A DNA stretch of 64,000 nucleotides from Hexactinellida sp. DTS-2022 (GCA_028753945.1 JAPNXP010000002.1:7378001-7442000), one strand, 5' to 3'. Positions 47,936 to 59,516 are shown, counted from the stretch's first letter. The notes: generated by a model from the letters alone, not told the origin. Program-made: numbers and translations.

Positions 47936-48778
47936 ACTGGGGGGGGGGGGTTTGAACAAATTAGAAATATTCTGCCTCTGTAAACGAAAGTTATGTAATT
48001 ATATAAAAATCAACAAATATGTTATCGATGAACAATGGAATACGAAAAAATACAGATATCTGAGTTATATCTATCACAACTCCATATTAGCATAACCAAA
48101 TATCCTAAAAAGATATCATTATGTCTAACATTTTCTAAGGGATAATTCCACGGAGAAATCTTAACATTTCCCACATGCCCAAGCAAGTGGCAGGCAAGTG
48201 GAGCAATTAAACTTTATGCCAAGTCATCAACATAAATTTTGAAAATTTTGATTTTTTGATTGTAATCGATTTGGAATGCAAAATCATGTCTAAATCCGAA
48301 TTTTCCCGAAATTTAAATAATTTTATCGACAAGTTTTCCAACTTTTACAACGTGTAACAGTTAGGCAGTGTACGTTTAAGTTTAACAGAGATCCCTTGCG
48401 ACCGGATTTGTCGGGTTAACAATAGCAAACATGAAAACAACTAACTCTTGGAAAATTATAGCAATATGTCCACCCAATGCGAATCCTCCTTAACCTTTGC
48501 ACCATACGGCCGCAATTGTTCGCCCCCAGCTCCTTCGCTCGCTTGCGGTGCACCGCAAGTATTGCGAGGTCCGAGAACCGTTCGTCCGTGGTCTGGCAGC
48601 CGAGCCGAGAGAACACCCTCTCGCAACCTGCCGTGCCTACAGGGATCGTGATGGCAATGGTTGCAATTTCCAACAGAGCAATAACTGCCATGCGGTAGGG
48701 CGTTAACATGTTGATGAGGTCGCTCAGACACTTGGGGTGGACGAACTCAGGATCCCTGGTCACGAAGCCTGCAGTCAT
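47936..48778 (-). pseudogene. hAT remnant: C-terminal dimerisation block plus 3' terminus, interrupted
   Basis: The minus-strand frame at 48778-48416 contains ITIPVGTAGCERVFSRL and LAILAVHRKRAKEL, which is the hATC dimerisation domain of a hAT transposase. Downstream on the same strand a hAT-type end, CAGGGGCGCAAC, lies at 47936. A fragment of the TTAA element family (47950-48375) is inserted between them. The N-terminal two-thirds of the protein are absent. Confidence 0.7.
47950..48375 (-). mobile_element. Fragment of the CTGTAGACTGCC TTAA family, reversed
   Basis: Read on the minus strand the end GTACACTGCCTAACTGTTAC and the following 400 bp match 8584-9000, including the GGCAAGTGGAGCA-type block. 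TTAA lies at its outer edge (48376-48379). The other terminus is missing. Confidence 0.75.
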
Positions 48779-49001
48779 GGCCCGGTAAGTATTCGGTAGC
48801 CTGGCTTATTCGGTCGCCCAAGAATGTAAAATACAGCGTATTACAGGTTTTATACTACTGAAAATCGTCTATTTTCTGGCCCCACCCCCCTGTGCCACCT
48901 GGCCCCCCCTGGCCAAAGCTCTAGTTGACCTCGGGTGTTGATTGATAGAATAAGAACATTGATAATGATCACAATGGCAAACAAGAATCCTTCAACATTC
49001 A

Positions 49002-49197
49002 TTGAATCTGAATTGACTAAGTGCAGCCAATGGAATGCTGGCTCTACAGTCCAGTTATACTACCATATTTGGCACAAATATCCAAACTAATATTGAATAT
49101 TACCTTATTTGGACAAAATTGTCAGAATGAAATTGGATTCCTACAGGCAATCATTGAATCAGAATTCACCAAGTGTAGCCACATGAATGTTGGCTGT
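49002..49197 (+). repeat. Two-copy direct repeat upstream of piggyBac gene
   Basis: CATTGAATC(T/A)GAATT(G/C)AC followed by AAGTG(C/T)AGCCA occurs at 49002 and 49153, about 151 bp apart. It may be part of the piggyBac element's 5' region. Confidence 0.6.
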
Positions 49198-50994
49198 AAT
49201 GTGTCCCAGCTCCTATATATAGCGGATCATTCTGTGCAAATATTCCAATTACAGTCACACAACTGTTCAACCTCAAGCAACATCTGCAACTACAACACTA
49301 ACCAATCAGATGGCAAGTAAATCCTACCTACCCACACACTCAACATGGGATCATGACGACGATCAGCTGGAAGCTGATGCCAATCTCAGCCTTGAATCGG
49401 GCACTGCACGAAACCCATGGATCAGAATGATTCCGAAGATGAGTCACCTTTATCGGAGGATAGTGGGGACGACGATGAAATCTACGGTCTATTACAGGAG
49501 GCGTATCCAACTGACCCAACTCTCAGCTCAAACGCTACGACTATGTCGTCGACCACTGACCCGAGACTTAGCCCATCAATCGATAGCGAGGTTGTGTAAG
49601 AGGAATTACCCACAGCCAGTAGCCCCCTGTCCAGTCCTGCTAACCAATTAGCTGGTGTGACCTTGCCACAGTTACGCATTAGCTCGTCCTCTCAGACAGA
49701 TGTGGCAACCATACAACACTTTACCTTTCCTCCTGCTCAAACATCTCTCGATACACGGGCCATAGGACAGCGTAGCTCAAGCCCATCCGCACTCAGCAGC
49801 AAAACAAAACATAAATATTTCCACTATAATCCTAAATCTCAACCAGTCAAACCCGTTACAGCCGTCACTTACATCGCTGAACAGATGCAACTGCAAACTA
49901 GCCCCCAGCCAAGTCCACAACTATTCACAATGCGAGCCTACAATCCTGATGATGATGATGATGATGATGATAATTATAGAATGCCCGCCTACTATCCGAA
50001 TAAATACAAAATCTGGGAAAACGGCCCATCTTCCAACTCGACACCAATCTAAAATCACCCACAGGGCTACCACGTATAGATTTATATGTATACGCAATTG
50101 ATGCAAACACGGAAACAAAGTCACAATGTGACAAGAATAAGTATCGCAGACTATTGACCCTAAGAAACACCCCAATTGAACGATTCTATCCTGAGATCTG
50201 GGACGCAGAGCACAAACAGCTCATAGGGAGTCCGATCAAATCCACAGAATATCTCCAAGCACTGCCTTTCTTCCAGGAGCCATATGAAAATGCTCTATCA
50301 GTGGACAGAAACTCATGGGTAATAACCCCAAAGTACCACCAGCTACACCCTGATCCACCATCCCAGCAGCACAAACTGTTTCAACACGGAAAGTACCTTC
50401 TCAAAAGTAAAGAACCGGTGGAATTTTTCGACGCAATCTACAGCCGACACAAAATTGAGACCATTCTCCAGCAGACCATACTATACAGCAACCAAAAGGG
50501 GCTACAAAATTGGCAAGTGCCCACCTACAACGAGATGCGCTGCTTCATAGGAGTCCTCCTTTGGACATCGCTGACAAAGTTCAATATCGTCGAGCATATT
50601 TCCATCAATCACGAATCTATGATCTGCCACATTTCAAAGCACACACATCGCGGAATCGCTTCGAGCAGCTACTACCATGTTGCACTTCACCAGGGATGGC
50701 AGGTTTTGTCCATGTGGTAAAAACCATAGTGGTAAAAACCGGTAAAAACCGTCCTGTCCAAAACCTCCTAACTGGACAAAACTCGTCAAAACTGGTCAAT
50801 ACCTAATTGTTATACTCGTGCTGAGTCGTGCATATTACTTGTATATTAAATAAGTTGTAACTTGTATATATGTATATAATAAATATGCTGAATAAATACT
50901 AGTTGAATTGATATATGTAGATGAAAAATATGACAGTAAATTGATGTTTAATTAACCTTTATTCTTGTTACCAATCTAATTCTTGACGTCCTCT

Positions 50995-53293
50995 CTATTC
51001 TCTGCAACAAGCTACTAATTTGCTGGTTTTGTCGATTCCCAATCTGTTCCTTAGTTGGGTTTGAATTAAACCAAAATTCGAGAAAATCCTTTCAATACTT
51101 GCTGAACTTGACGGTAAGATTAATAAATTGATAGCTATATCGCAAAGCTCATGAGCTACTAAGTTTTTCGATGTTTTAATGGTCTTCCACCACGTTACCG
51201 GATCTAATGCATCTGTACATTCAAATATAGATGCGGGAAATGGTGCTGCCTTTGCCTGAAATTGATAAAATTGCGGCAAAAGAGAAGCATTTAGTAGAAT
51301 AAGCAAACCCCTCGCTTCTTCCTGTTGTTCACATGAAAGCCTCTGTCCCATGTACTTTGGATTGACCATGTTGGCTAGTAAGTGAGTAGGTGTAATTGCT
51401 TGTTTGAATCGTTGCTGAATTTTGCTTTGATGACATTTCAGCTCGTCTAACTGGAGTAATTTCATCCATTCTTCGCAAGAGTCTGCAATATTAGACTTTT
51501 CTCCTTGTAACCTGTCCAAAGATATTGAAATCGGTTTAAGTTGGTCATAAAGATTTTTAGCCTCACGATAAAGGTCAACGTTGTTTATTAGGTTTACAAT
51601 AGACAAGTCGATAACATCTTCATGTTGTGCCAGAATGCTCAAAAGGAAAGGCCTATTTGTTAGGTATGTCTTGATACACTCCAATTGACTATTCCACTGT
51701 GTCACAACTGGTAATTGAGACTTAAGAGATCCTTTTTGTGCAGATAGGAGGGATCCAGGATTGTGATGACTGCGAAAATATTTATTTATCTCTGTAATAC
51801 GAGAAATAATTTGCGAAGGGGTGATATCCTTCCCCAACAGGTTCAATAAATGAGAAGCACAACCGTATACTGAAAGTGAGCCATCAAGTAATTTCAACTT
51901 GGAGCGCATTGACTGCATTTTGGGTTCATTGTCAGTAACGACAGCAACAACTTTACTCCCAAATTTATCAGTTGCTTCTTTCGTCGCTTCGATAGCTAAA
52001 GAAGTACAATAGGTAGCAGTTTTCTTGTTTGATCCAGTGTCAACAGAATTCAGAAAATAAGATCTTTCTCCTGTATGTACACAATGGGCAATTACAGGGG
52101 AGTTGTGTATGTCACTCCACCCATCCTGTACTAGAGTAACATCCTTGCCTTCCAGAGCTGAAGCAGTCATGGTGGTTACTTCATTAAATATCTTGTCAAG
52201 AAGACCTCCAGCTAGACTTTTCCTTGTAGGCGGTGTATAACCAGGTCTGAGCATAGAACAGGGGCGCCGGAACTCATTTGTATCAGGGTGGGTATACTTC
52301 CCGATATACATGAAATTAAATATTTTTTCAATAAGACTAATAACGAGAATACACGTTGTTTTTTTATAAGGAACTCCAGGCTGAGATAGAATTCATTATT
52401 ACATTCACGTACATATAATTTATTTCTAAATTTACTAAATTATTTCTATAGGATAAATTCAATATTGTCAAATAGAAACTTTACAATGTTAAGCCCAAAA
52501 ATTAAGGAACCGATAAGGAACTTTGAGGCTGAAATTGACAAAATAAAAAAGGAACTTCAACCTGAAATTTGAATTAGTGTTCGTTATAAAAAAAAACATG
52601 TAACTAAAAAAATTATATATAATCATTAATTAGAAACCTCCAGAGGGGTTATAGATAACATATACTTGTTATACATTCCGATTGTCTATGAACTTGCAAA
52701 AATTTGGTGACAAATTGTGAACAAATCTTTAAAACAATTGGATCTTGGATAACAGCAATTACTTTGGTCATTTGAATAAAAATATTGATTGGAATATTGA
52801 GCACTATTATAGGGTGGGTTAAACACACCCTAAATAATTTTAGGGTGGGTCCACACCCACCCTTCCACCCCACTTTCGGCGCCCCTGGCATAGAAATTGT
52901 CTTTTTGAATACGTCATTCTCAGCGAGGCTAAAAGGAAGATTACACGCATAGAATAAGCGAGCAATTTGATCGTCGAGAATTTCTTTCTGGTGAGAGTTG
53001 GTCTTTATTGTGAAGTCATTCAACTTCGGCTGGATGACATTATGACATTAACGTTTTTCAGGTGGCTTAGTTGAATCACTACTGTTAATCGGTATTATAA
53101 TTTCAGGAAGATCTCTAGGAAAATTATGTTGTTGTTCGCTTTGAGAACATTTTTCAAGATGAGTTCTAAGCCTTCCAGCCTTTGCACTGATCATAGCACT
53201 ACATTTTATACACTTAGCTCTTATTTTTCCACCATCTTCAACTTTGATGTAAAATTTCCATACTGAATCAATGGGCCTTCCTCCTTGTGCCAT
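50995..53293 (-). pseudogene. hAT transposase (BED finger, DUF659-type), one stop and one MITE insertion
   Basis: Starting at Met 53293: a BED-type finger (VWKFYIKVEDGG, CIKCSAMI, HLEKC, residues ~10-50), a TAA stop at 53048, then in the same frame IQPKLNDFTIKT and ARLFYACNLPFSLAE. A 629-bp MITE with its 8-bp TSD splits the gene after KKTISM; the frame resumes cleanly with LRPGYTPPTRKSLAGG. The DUF659 / RNase H core follows (DGWSDIHNS; VVTDNEPKM; CASHLLNLLG), and the hATC block SSASIERIFSNFG lies near the C terminus. From 52258 to 50995 the frame is intact. Length (about 560 codons without the MITE) is normal. It looks recent: one nonsense codon and one MITE are the only clear defects. Confidence 0.88.
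52259..52887. mobile_element. hAT MITE (CAGGGGCGCCG ends), copy 2, TSD GCATAGAA
   Basis: The termini are CAGGGGCGCCGGAA and, read inward, CAGGGGCGCCGAAA. The perfect 8-bp TSD GCATAGAA lies at 52251-52258 and 52888-52895. It is 629 bp, non-coding, and the same family as 22489-24386. It sits inside the transposase gene of the 2973-bp hAT, itself inside piggyBac, and is therefore the youngest of the three. Confidence 0.95.
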
Positions 53294-54888
53294 TTCAAAT
53301 TGGTTAATTTAAGTAAGTGAGTTATACAAATCTGCACGATTGTATTCAAATTATATAATATCACAAATGCTTTGGTAATTATCCCCCCTTATAAAGTACA
53401 TATGTACTAATACTTTAGTACTAATTAGTATTTAATTGGTTGAAGCCCGGTGAAACCACACATTTTATGATTACTTTACTGTTCCATTGTAAACTAGTGT
53501 CAATAGTATATAACCAAATCGAAATAATATATCTTAGTTTTATATGTTTTCTTATTATTCAAGGATATAGTATTGACCAGTATTGACCAGTTTTACCGGT
53601 AAAACCGGGTTTTCCCCAATGTCCGTCCAAAACCAGTTTTGGACCGGACAAAACCCAACCCTGCACTTCACCGACAATGAAACTCTATCTCAGGACCTAA
53701 GCGCAGCGAGACGTTTTGAGGCAAAACTCGCTGACCAGCTCACCGATGTCAATCGTAACTCCGCTAAACTTATTACCCCTGCAAGAGCACTCTCCATTGA
53801 CGAAATGATGGTAAGTTCTACGGAAGGAGTGTGCTGCTTCAATACATGCCCGCTAAGCCGCATAAATACGGAATAAAGTTATGGGCAGTTGCCTGTGCAT
53901 GCTGCGGCTACTCCCTCACCCAGAACATCTACCTCGGAAGCAGTGTACTGTCAGTGGGAGGGCGAGATGTGGTGCTACAACCGGCCGAAAAGGGTCATGT
54001 CATCTACTGCGATAAGTTCTTCTCGCATCTCGACCTGGATGCATATCTTCGCTCACGACAAACCGGCATGGTTGGGACAGCAGATCTAACCTCACTCGAG
54101 CAGGATCTGAAATACCTGGTCACCAATATGCACCCTCTAACCTGGGAATACAAAAAGTACAATTATAAGGCAAACATTACTCATCGTACAAGGCAAGGTG
54201 AAGAACGAAAACTTCAGGCTGAAGAGACGATATGCTTATTCGTGTGGAATGATAAGAAGTACTGCACCACCGACAAGAAGGTGACGTTCATCACTAACTG
54301 CTTACCCGCTATTCCAACTGATCCGGAACTTCAATGCCACCGAAAGAACATCCGGGACGAGGACGGAAATTACACCCGAAAGCTTATAGCGAGTATATCA
54401 ATTGTGAAAGCATACAATTATAGAATGGGAGGGATCGACAGGCATGACACACTCGTGGGACAACATGCAATTCCTCTCACATCCAAACGCGGATATATCA
54501 AGATATTCTTCCACATACTAGATTCAGCGATGGTCAACGCCTGGATCCTATTCAAAACAGCAAAGAAGGCACAAGGTCTGTGGAATACAGCTGCAGATCG
54601 TTGACACACCTTGGCATGGTTCAAAGAGTGTGTCATTCTATCTCTGTGTGGTAAATATACATCTAAGAAAGTGACACCATCCATCCAGTTGTCAAAGCCA
54701 CTCTTACCCATTGATTCGTTGGGCAACATAGTACAGCATCAGATACACCGACCAAAAAATTTCCCGAGTTCGAAGACAAACAAGTCGGGAGGTGTCTCAT
54801 TTGCAGAAAATTACTGCGCACAGCTTGCATCAAGTGTCAACAATATTACTGTTACGAATGCGGCCGACAGCATCTCGTGGAACTTTAA

Positions 54889-57100
54889 GAGCATCACACA
54901 AAGGAGGTGACTGAAACCGGATCTCAGTAACAAGTCATAGTGCCGCCGCCAAAAGTACCTCCACTCAACCCGCGGTACTGAGCTCCAGCGAAAAAGATTC
55001 TGATTCACCCGAGGATGACTTCGAATATTAGCTCGTCACGTTCACGGGAAAAACACTGAATTCACGCGTGCACCAATGGACGATCCCCAGCTGACCCATT
55101 TAAAGATTGGATTCAATCGTATCACAAATTATTATAGTAGTGTGTATAGTGGTAGGATTTATTAGTACAGTATGCATGAACTCATTATACCTAAACGTAT
55201 GTATATTGCAATTGTCTATCAGAAATATTTGAATAAATACACAAGCAAACAGTGCAGTGTCTTCACTAAATGTTACGATAGGGATATCATAGGGGGAAGA
55301 GGTATACATATGAAGAGCACAGTTTGCTAAATTCAACAAAAGAGCCAAACATGCCTGCCAGAGGTCTATCATGAGCTCATTATAAAAACTGACTTATGAT
55401 CTAAGTGCCTCAATTTACACTCAGGACAAGACTAACCTTCGGAGGAGTGTGATTCACATACGAAACGTAACAATAGTATATCATGAGAAAGAGAGAGAGA
55501 GAGAGAGAGAAAATAGTCATAACTCACCAACACATGTGCCCAGTTGGATAGTAAACTGTCAGAGGTGTCACCTGGCTAGATTGATTGTTACGGTATGTGC
55601 TCCTACACTGTTGAGAGACATGAATGAGACAGCTGCAAACCATAGTCAATGTGATGACAGCATATTAGACACAGCCAGGTTCATTCTGCCGTCCGTCAAG
55701 AGGCTACGCTTTGTCAAGCAGCTCTCGTTTACGGTGGCACACCCTCTGATCAGGACTGGATCCGCCACCCAACATTGATCGCTTATCTAACACCCATATA
55801 CTTGGGGAAAATAGACACACAAAGTTAGACGCATTCTAATACCAGACCAAAACTATTACCAAATGGTAACTATCCTAGGGAGGATGGTGCCGCATGTGTG
55901 CCTCTGTATAGTAGGCTGATGCAATGTAGTGACAACAGAAATAGCATAGTGTGATACTAACCAAACTTGTCAGGAATAGACTTACTTCCCAACTAGTATA
56001 ACCTGTTACGGGGCCAACAGGTCACTTGTGTCAATACTAGAGGTGATAAGTATACTTATAGAATTGGATGTACAATTACACCACAAAAGAGATACTATCT
56101 CACAAGGCTCACAAGGTGCTCTACAAACAGGAATCTAACTCTCATATACATCGGCAAATACAAAATCTATACTCATTTCGCCATTTTTGGGACAAAAACG
56201 AACAAGAGTTTTGATAACACGGTTGAGGCTTACCATATACAGATGTTAACATTAGCGCGTGCCAATAAACGTATTTTACGATCATCCATATGAATCGGGA
56301 TTATGAACGTGCAGAATTTTCGAACGAGCCATCTATACGAGTGTTCCAGTTTGAAATGGATGACTTCGATTTAGCAATATAGCTGAAAAAATGTATGTAC
56401 TGTCAATTGACTGGTTCGCTATTTTGCCAAACCCCCAAAGAAAAATGAATTGTCCAATCATTATATATGTACAAGTATAACATATATAATGATTTGGAAT
56501 TAGTATAAATTATATATGTACAAGTATAGATTACAGGATAAAAACTTAGGGCTAACAATTGCACATTGCTAAAAGCCCATAAAAGAGTATTATGAACAAA
56601 TATGTAAACAGAGTAAATAATACATAATTGATAGTTTAGTTCCAGTAAATAATTAGAAGATCTTGCTTGGGGATTGAGATATCATATATACAAGTCCCGA
56701 ATAAGGAGGATTAAAGTGGAATTTCACAATTACGAAATTGAGATGAATTGTATGACAAAACGCTAGTAGAGATAATAGATTTGCTCATCAAAGCTCGTGG
56801 CGAGGGTATATAGTGGACAGAGAAGGTAGATAGGTGGATTGATGGGTGCCCTATCAGAGTTGCGAGAAATAAACTTGAGAGAGAAGGGTCTGGGTTGAGA
56901 TTTATAAGCAGGTGGTAGAGCAAGACTAGGGCTAATGTGGTGGCCCATCAGAATACATAATCAACAGTGGGAACACCCCGGCAGACAGGGCAATGTCCTC
57001 CACTCAAGGATGAGCAGATTTATAAATCAAATAGAGTCGGGAAGCGATACAAAAGATACATATTTCGAAAATGGGGGCCAAAAACTATCTCTAGCTTTGA
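54889..57100. other. No gene; GA microsatellite at 55488-55510
   Basis: Moderately AT-rich sequence with short open frames I do not recognise, a GAGAGA tract and two ATATATGTACAAGTATA blocks near 56463 and 56510. The downstream end of the piggyBac element probably lies here but was not located. Confidence 0.4.
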
Positions 57101-57109
57101 ACGCTGAGT

Positions 57110-57570
57110 GAATGGTTCTAAGAGGAGGTATAGTGTCATTCAGGTTGGGTTATAAACTCTCGAAATAGCTCCGGTGTTCAAGGACTTGGTCGGAAACCAG
57201 ACAGGATGACGTACAGGAGCATCTAACATGAGTAATCAGTGCTTTTAGGATATTCTGTCAGTCAGGTTGGGTTATAAACTCTCGAAATAGCTCTTGTGTA
57301 CAAGGACTTGGCCGGAGACCAGACAGGGTGAGGTACAGGAGCATCTAACATGAGTAATCAGTGTTTATAGAGGTATACTGTCAGTCAGGTTGGGTTAGAA
57401 GCACGCGATAAAGTCCCTGTGCAATAACACTTGGCCGCAAAGCGAGACAGGAGTGATACAGCAGCACCTAAAATTAGCAATAAATGCAACGCAGAGGCAG
57501 AGAAACAAATTTGAGATGAGTTAATTAAAAATCTTGTAATACCAATGGCATTTCTACGTGAAATAAATTT
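57110..57570. repeat. ~120-bp tandem repeat, three units, last shared with 46135-46400
   Basis: GTCA(G/T)TCAGGTTGGGTTA begins three units near 57135, 57255 and 57378, with AGGAGCATCTAACATGAGTA at the end of the first two. The third unit diverges into the sequence shared with 46195-46400. Confidence 0.75.
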
Positions 57571-57889
57571 TATCACCTGTGGCACTTATAGTTTTAGCTG
57601 GAGAGCCGTCACGAAGAAAGAACAAATAAACAATAACTAACGAGGGCAATGAGTTTAGAACTGTGCTCTAAGTATAGTTGGCGCAGTGAAAAACCTTTGT
57701 TACCAAGGAATGTTATCAGAACCTCAGAGGAAGGAGTAATAGTCAATAAGAGTCATAGGAAAAAATTTGAAAAGAGAAATGTTTCTGAACAATGAGTAGA
57801 ATAAGATAGCAATGCTTGACAGAGATAGAAGGAAGTAAAGTCCCAAACCAGATATATAAAAAAAAATTTATGGGCTAGAATAGAACATA

Positions 57890-58146
57890 CCGTATTTATT
57901 CGAATAGTAGCCTCTATTCGAATAATCGCCTACCTCCAATAATCGCCCCCCTAAAGTAGCAAATAAAAATTTATTACTGCTACCCTGAGAAACATTACAT
58001 CTAATATAACTCACAATACGATTATCAACCGATTATCATAATTAAATTGTAATAAAATGTGATATTCTAGAGAATTGCTCAAAATTATTGGTCGAAAAAT
58101 GGAGTAAAAACAATTATCGCCTAGGCTACTATTCGAGTAAATACGG
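57890..58146. mobile_element. TA-flanked MITE, copy 2 (CCGTATTTATTCGAATAG family)
   Basis: The termini are CCGTATTTATTCGAATAGTA and, read inward, CCGTATTTACTCGAATAGTA, flanked by TA (57888-57889 and 58147-58148). 257 bp, non-coding; it matches 1241-1500 throughout. Confidence 0.85.
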
Positions 58147-58392
58147 TATGTAGGTAACTTACATAGTTATAAAACATTCAGAAAAAGCGTTTATCGTGCT
58201 CAATGGAATAATATTATGATAAAAGAGAATGGTGATGGAATTTGAACTCCTTACTCGTTTATAATAATTATCAAATCACGTGTTATCACGTGTTGAGACT
58301 CAGTTGCCAGAAATAGGTATTTCTTGACATCCCACGTTGACTAGTATTCGACAATATATATAATCAAGCCGACTAGAAAATTCCTAAACACT

Positions 58393-58710
58393 ATGCAAGC
58401 GCATATAATTGATCTGCAGCGACTAGTCAGGCTGACTAATAATTCGGAAACACTAAGGGTGCTCAATGATGCCATCACTGCGGCTAAAGCTCAGGCCCAC
58501 GTTGAGGCCCGACAGAGGAGAAGAGCCATCCGAGAACAGGCCCGTCAAATACGGCGCCAGAATACTTCACGGCTCCAGAATAAGCATAGTCGTGTGGTCT
58601 GGCGAAATATCAACGAGATCAACGATATGAAGGATTTCGATCCCGACCTCAGAATACTACACAATGTTTGTGTTGTAAAGTGCTGTCCGGTGTTGTTACT
58701 ACACTGCTGA
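58393..58710 (+). CDS. Small basic coiled-coil ORF ending inside a hammerhead ribozyme
   Basis: 105 codons. I do not recognise the family. Residues 1-35 have heptad-like hydrophobic spacing (IIDLQRLVRLTNN), and residues 38-62 are an Ala/Arg-rich helix (EARQRRRAIREQARQIRRQN) likely to bind nucleic acid or form a coiled coil. The base composition is richer in GC than its surroundings, which favours real coding. The final ~10 codons overlap the ribozyme and the stop TGA lies inside the CTGATGA core, so the functional protein probably ends earlier or the frame is the 5' or 3' remnant of a larger element. With the ribozyme this suggests a Penelope-related element, but no reverse transcriptase or GIY-YIG domain is visible. 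Confidence 0.5.
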   Translation: MQAHIIDLQRLVRLTNNSETLRVLNDAITAAKAQAHVEARQRRRAIREQARQIRRQNTSRLQNKHSRVVWRNINEINDMKDFDPDLRILHNVCVVKCCPVLLLHC

Positions 58711-58736
58711 TGAGACCTAGAAAGGTCGAAACAGCA
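58681..58736 (+). ncRNA. Type I hammerhead self-cleaving ribozyme
   Basis: All elements are present in order. Helix III 5' strand is TGCTGT (58681-58686), with cleavage expected after C58687. Helix I is CGGTGT (58688-58693), a 7-nt loop, then ACACTG (58701-58706). The core CTGATGA is 58707-58713. Helix II is GACC, loop TAGAAA, GGTC (58714-58727). GAAA is 58728-58731 and the helix III 3' strand is CAGCA (58732-58736). Helix I contains one G-U wobble; every other pair is Watson-Crick. Every invariant core nucleotide is retained. Hammerheads of this kind occur in the pseudo-LTRs of Penelope-like elements and in retrozymes. Confidence 0.92.
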
Positions 58737-58837
58737 AATATTTGTTGTTAGAGATAATGTAATCAGATTGAGTATAGCGGCCATGCAATTTATTTAGGTG
58801 CAACCATCAAGCTTGATGATGTGCAAAGTCGCTATAT

Positions 58838-59100
58838 AAATTTTTTAGTGTGTCCGGGAAAACTTGTATTTGGCAGAAAAAATATAATCAAAATTTTGAA
58901 CGGATAGCTGTAGAAATATAATTCTTTTAGTAGTGGGGGCGAAGGGTATAGGTGCCCGTATGAATATAAATCCAATTTTGGAAAGGATAACTCGCTAAAT
59001 GAAATTTTTAGTGCGTCCGGGAAAACCATTAGTTGACAGAAAAATATAATCAAAATTTTGACGGCTAACTCAATACATATTATGATTTTCTGTGGGGGGG
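58838..59100. repeat. Two-copy tandem repeat, period ~166 bp
   Basis: TTTTTAGTG(T/C)GTCCGGGAAAA begins both units (58841 and 59007), and AATATAATCAAAATTTTGA follows in each. A G homopolymer of about 14 bases ends the second unit. Confidence 0.75.
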
Positions 59101-59198
59101 GGGGGGGCGTGGGGGCACCTGACCGAATAAACACAATACTATTCGAATTGGTAGCCCGTTAATAATGTATTGTCCACGTAATATATTGCTTGTCGTAC

Positions 59199-59445
59199 TA
59201 CACTTTGGTTTGACTCTAGTTATACTTATTTCTCTAATCTAGACACACACTTCTACAGGCCCTATCGGCCAAGTAGAGAGGGAGACTACGCACCTAGGTA
59301 TATGTTTGTCAAGGTCCACCTTGTTTGATATTAATTATTCATATTTCACTATTTACACCCGCACTTCAACCGGTACTACCGGCCAGTGGGAGGGGAAGAC
59401 TGTCCACTTAGTATATTGCTTGTCTTAGTCCACTTTGGTTTAATA
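59199..59445. repeat. Two diverged units of the 115-bp satellite
   Basis: TTTGACTCTAGTTATACTTA, then CAGGCCCTATCGGCCA, then a type A-like unit and ACTGTCCACTTAGTATATTG reproduce the order of the array at 42355-45078. The units are bordered directly by a TTAA-family fragment on the right. Confidence 0.8.
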
Positions 59446-59448
59446 GGC

Positions 59449-59516
59449 TTTAAATATTTAATACAAAGAACTATAGGGTATTCTATTTTCCTGAAAATCA
59501 CTCCGGCAGTCTACGG
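59449..59516 (+). mobile_element. Right-end fragment of the CTGTAGACTGCC TTAA family
   Basis: About 68 bp match 9201-9268, ending GGCAGTCTACGG and followed by TTAA (59517-59520). The rest of the element is missing; satellite sequence lies in its place. Confidence 0.8.

Larger units (their letters stand above)
50691..53663 (-). mobile_element. hAT transposon (2973 bp) inserted in piggyBac gene, TSD CACTTCAC
   Basis: The left end begins CAGGGATGGCAGGTTTTGTC and the right end read inward begins CAGGGTTGGGTTTTGTCCGG. The 8-bp TSD CACTTCAC is perfect (50683-50690 and 53664-53671). Both subterminal regions repeat AAAACTGG / CCGGTTTT blocks. The transposase lies on the minus strand and carries a nested MITE. 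Confidence 0.95.
49417..54888 (+). pseudogene. piggyBac-type transposase, decayed and interrupted by a hAT element
   Basis: Coding blocks lie at 49417-50690 and 53664-54888. The N-terminal part is Ser/Asp-rich with an eight-Asp run (NPDDDDDDDD). The core (DDE_Tnp_1_7) follows: RFYPEIWD, then SRNRFEQLL, then HFTDNETL on the far side of the insertion. Putative catalytic aspartates are visible in SIDEMM (53799), YCDKFF (about 54010) and YRMGGIDRHD (about 54430). The C terminus is a Cys-rich finger in another frame, CLICRKLL...CIKCQQYYCYECGR, ending with TAA at 54888. Defects: TAA at 49597, TGA at 54602, and frame changes near 50060-50150, 50600, the insertion site, 53812 (one missing base) and about 54780. 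Terminal repeats and TTAA flanks were not identified. Confidence 0.88.

Noticed and set aside
48448..48731. Four GC-rich frames overlapping the hAT remnant
   Set aside because: They are shadows of the minus-strand hATC coding block at 48416-48778.
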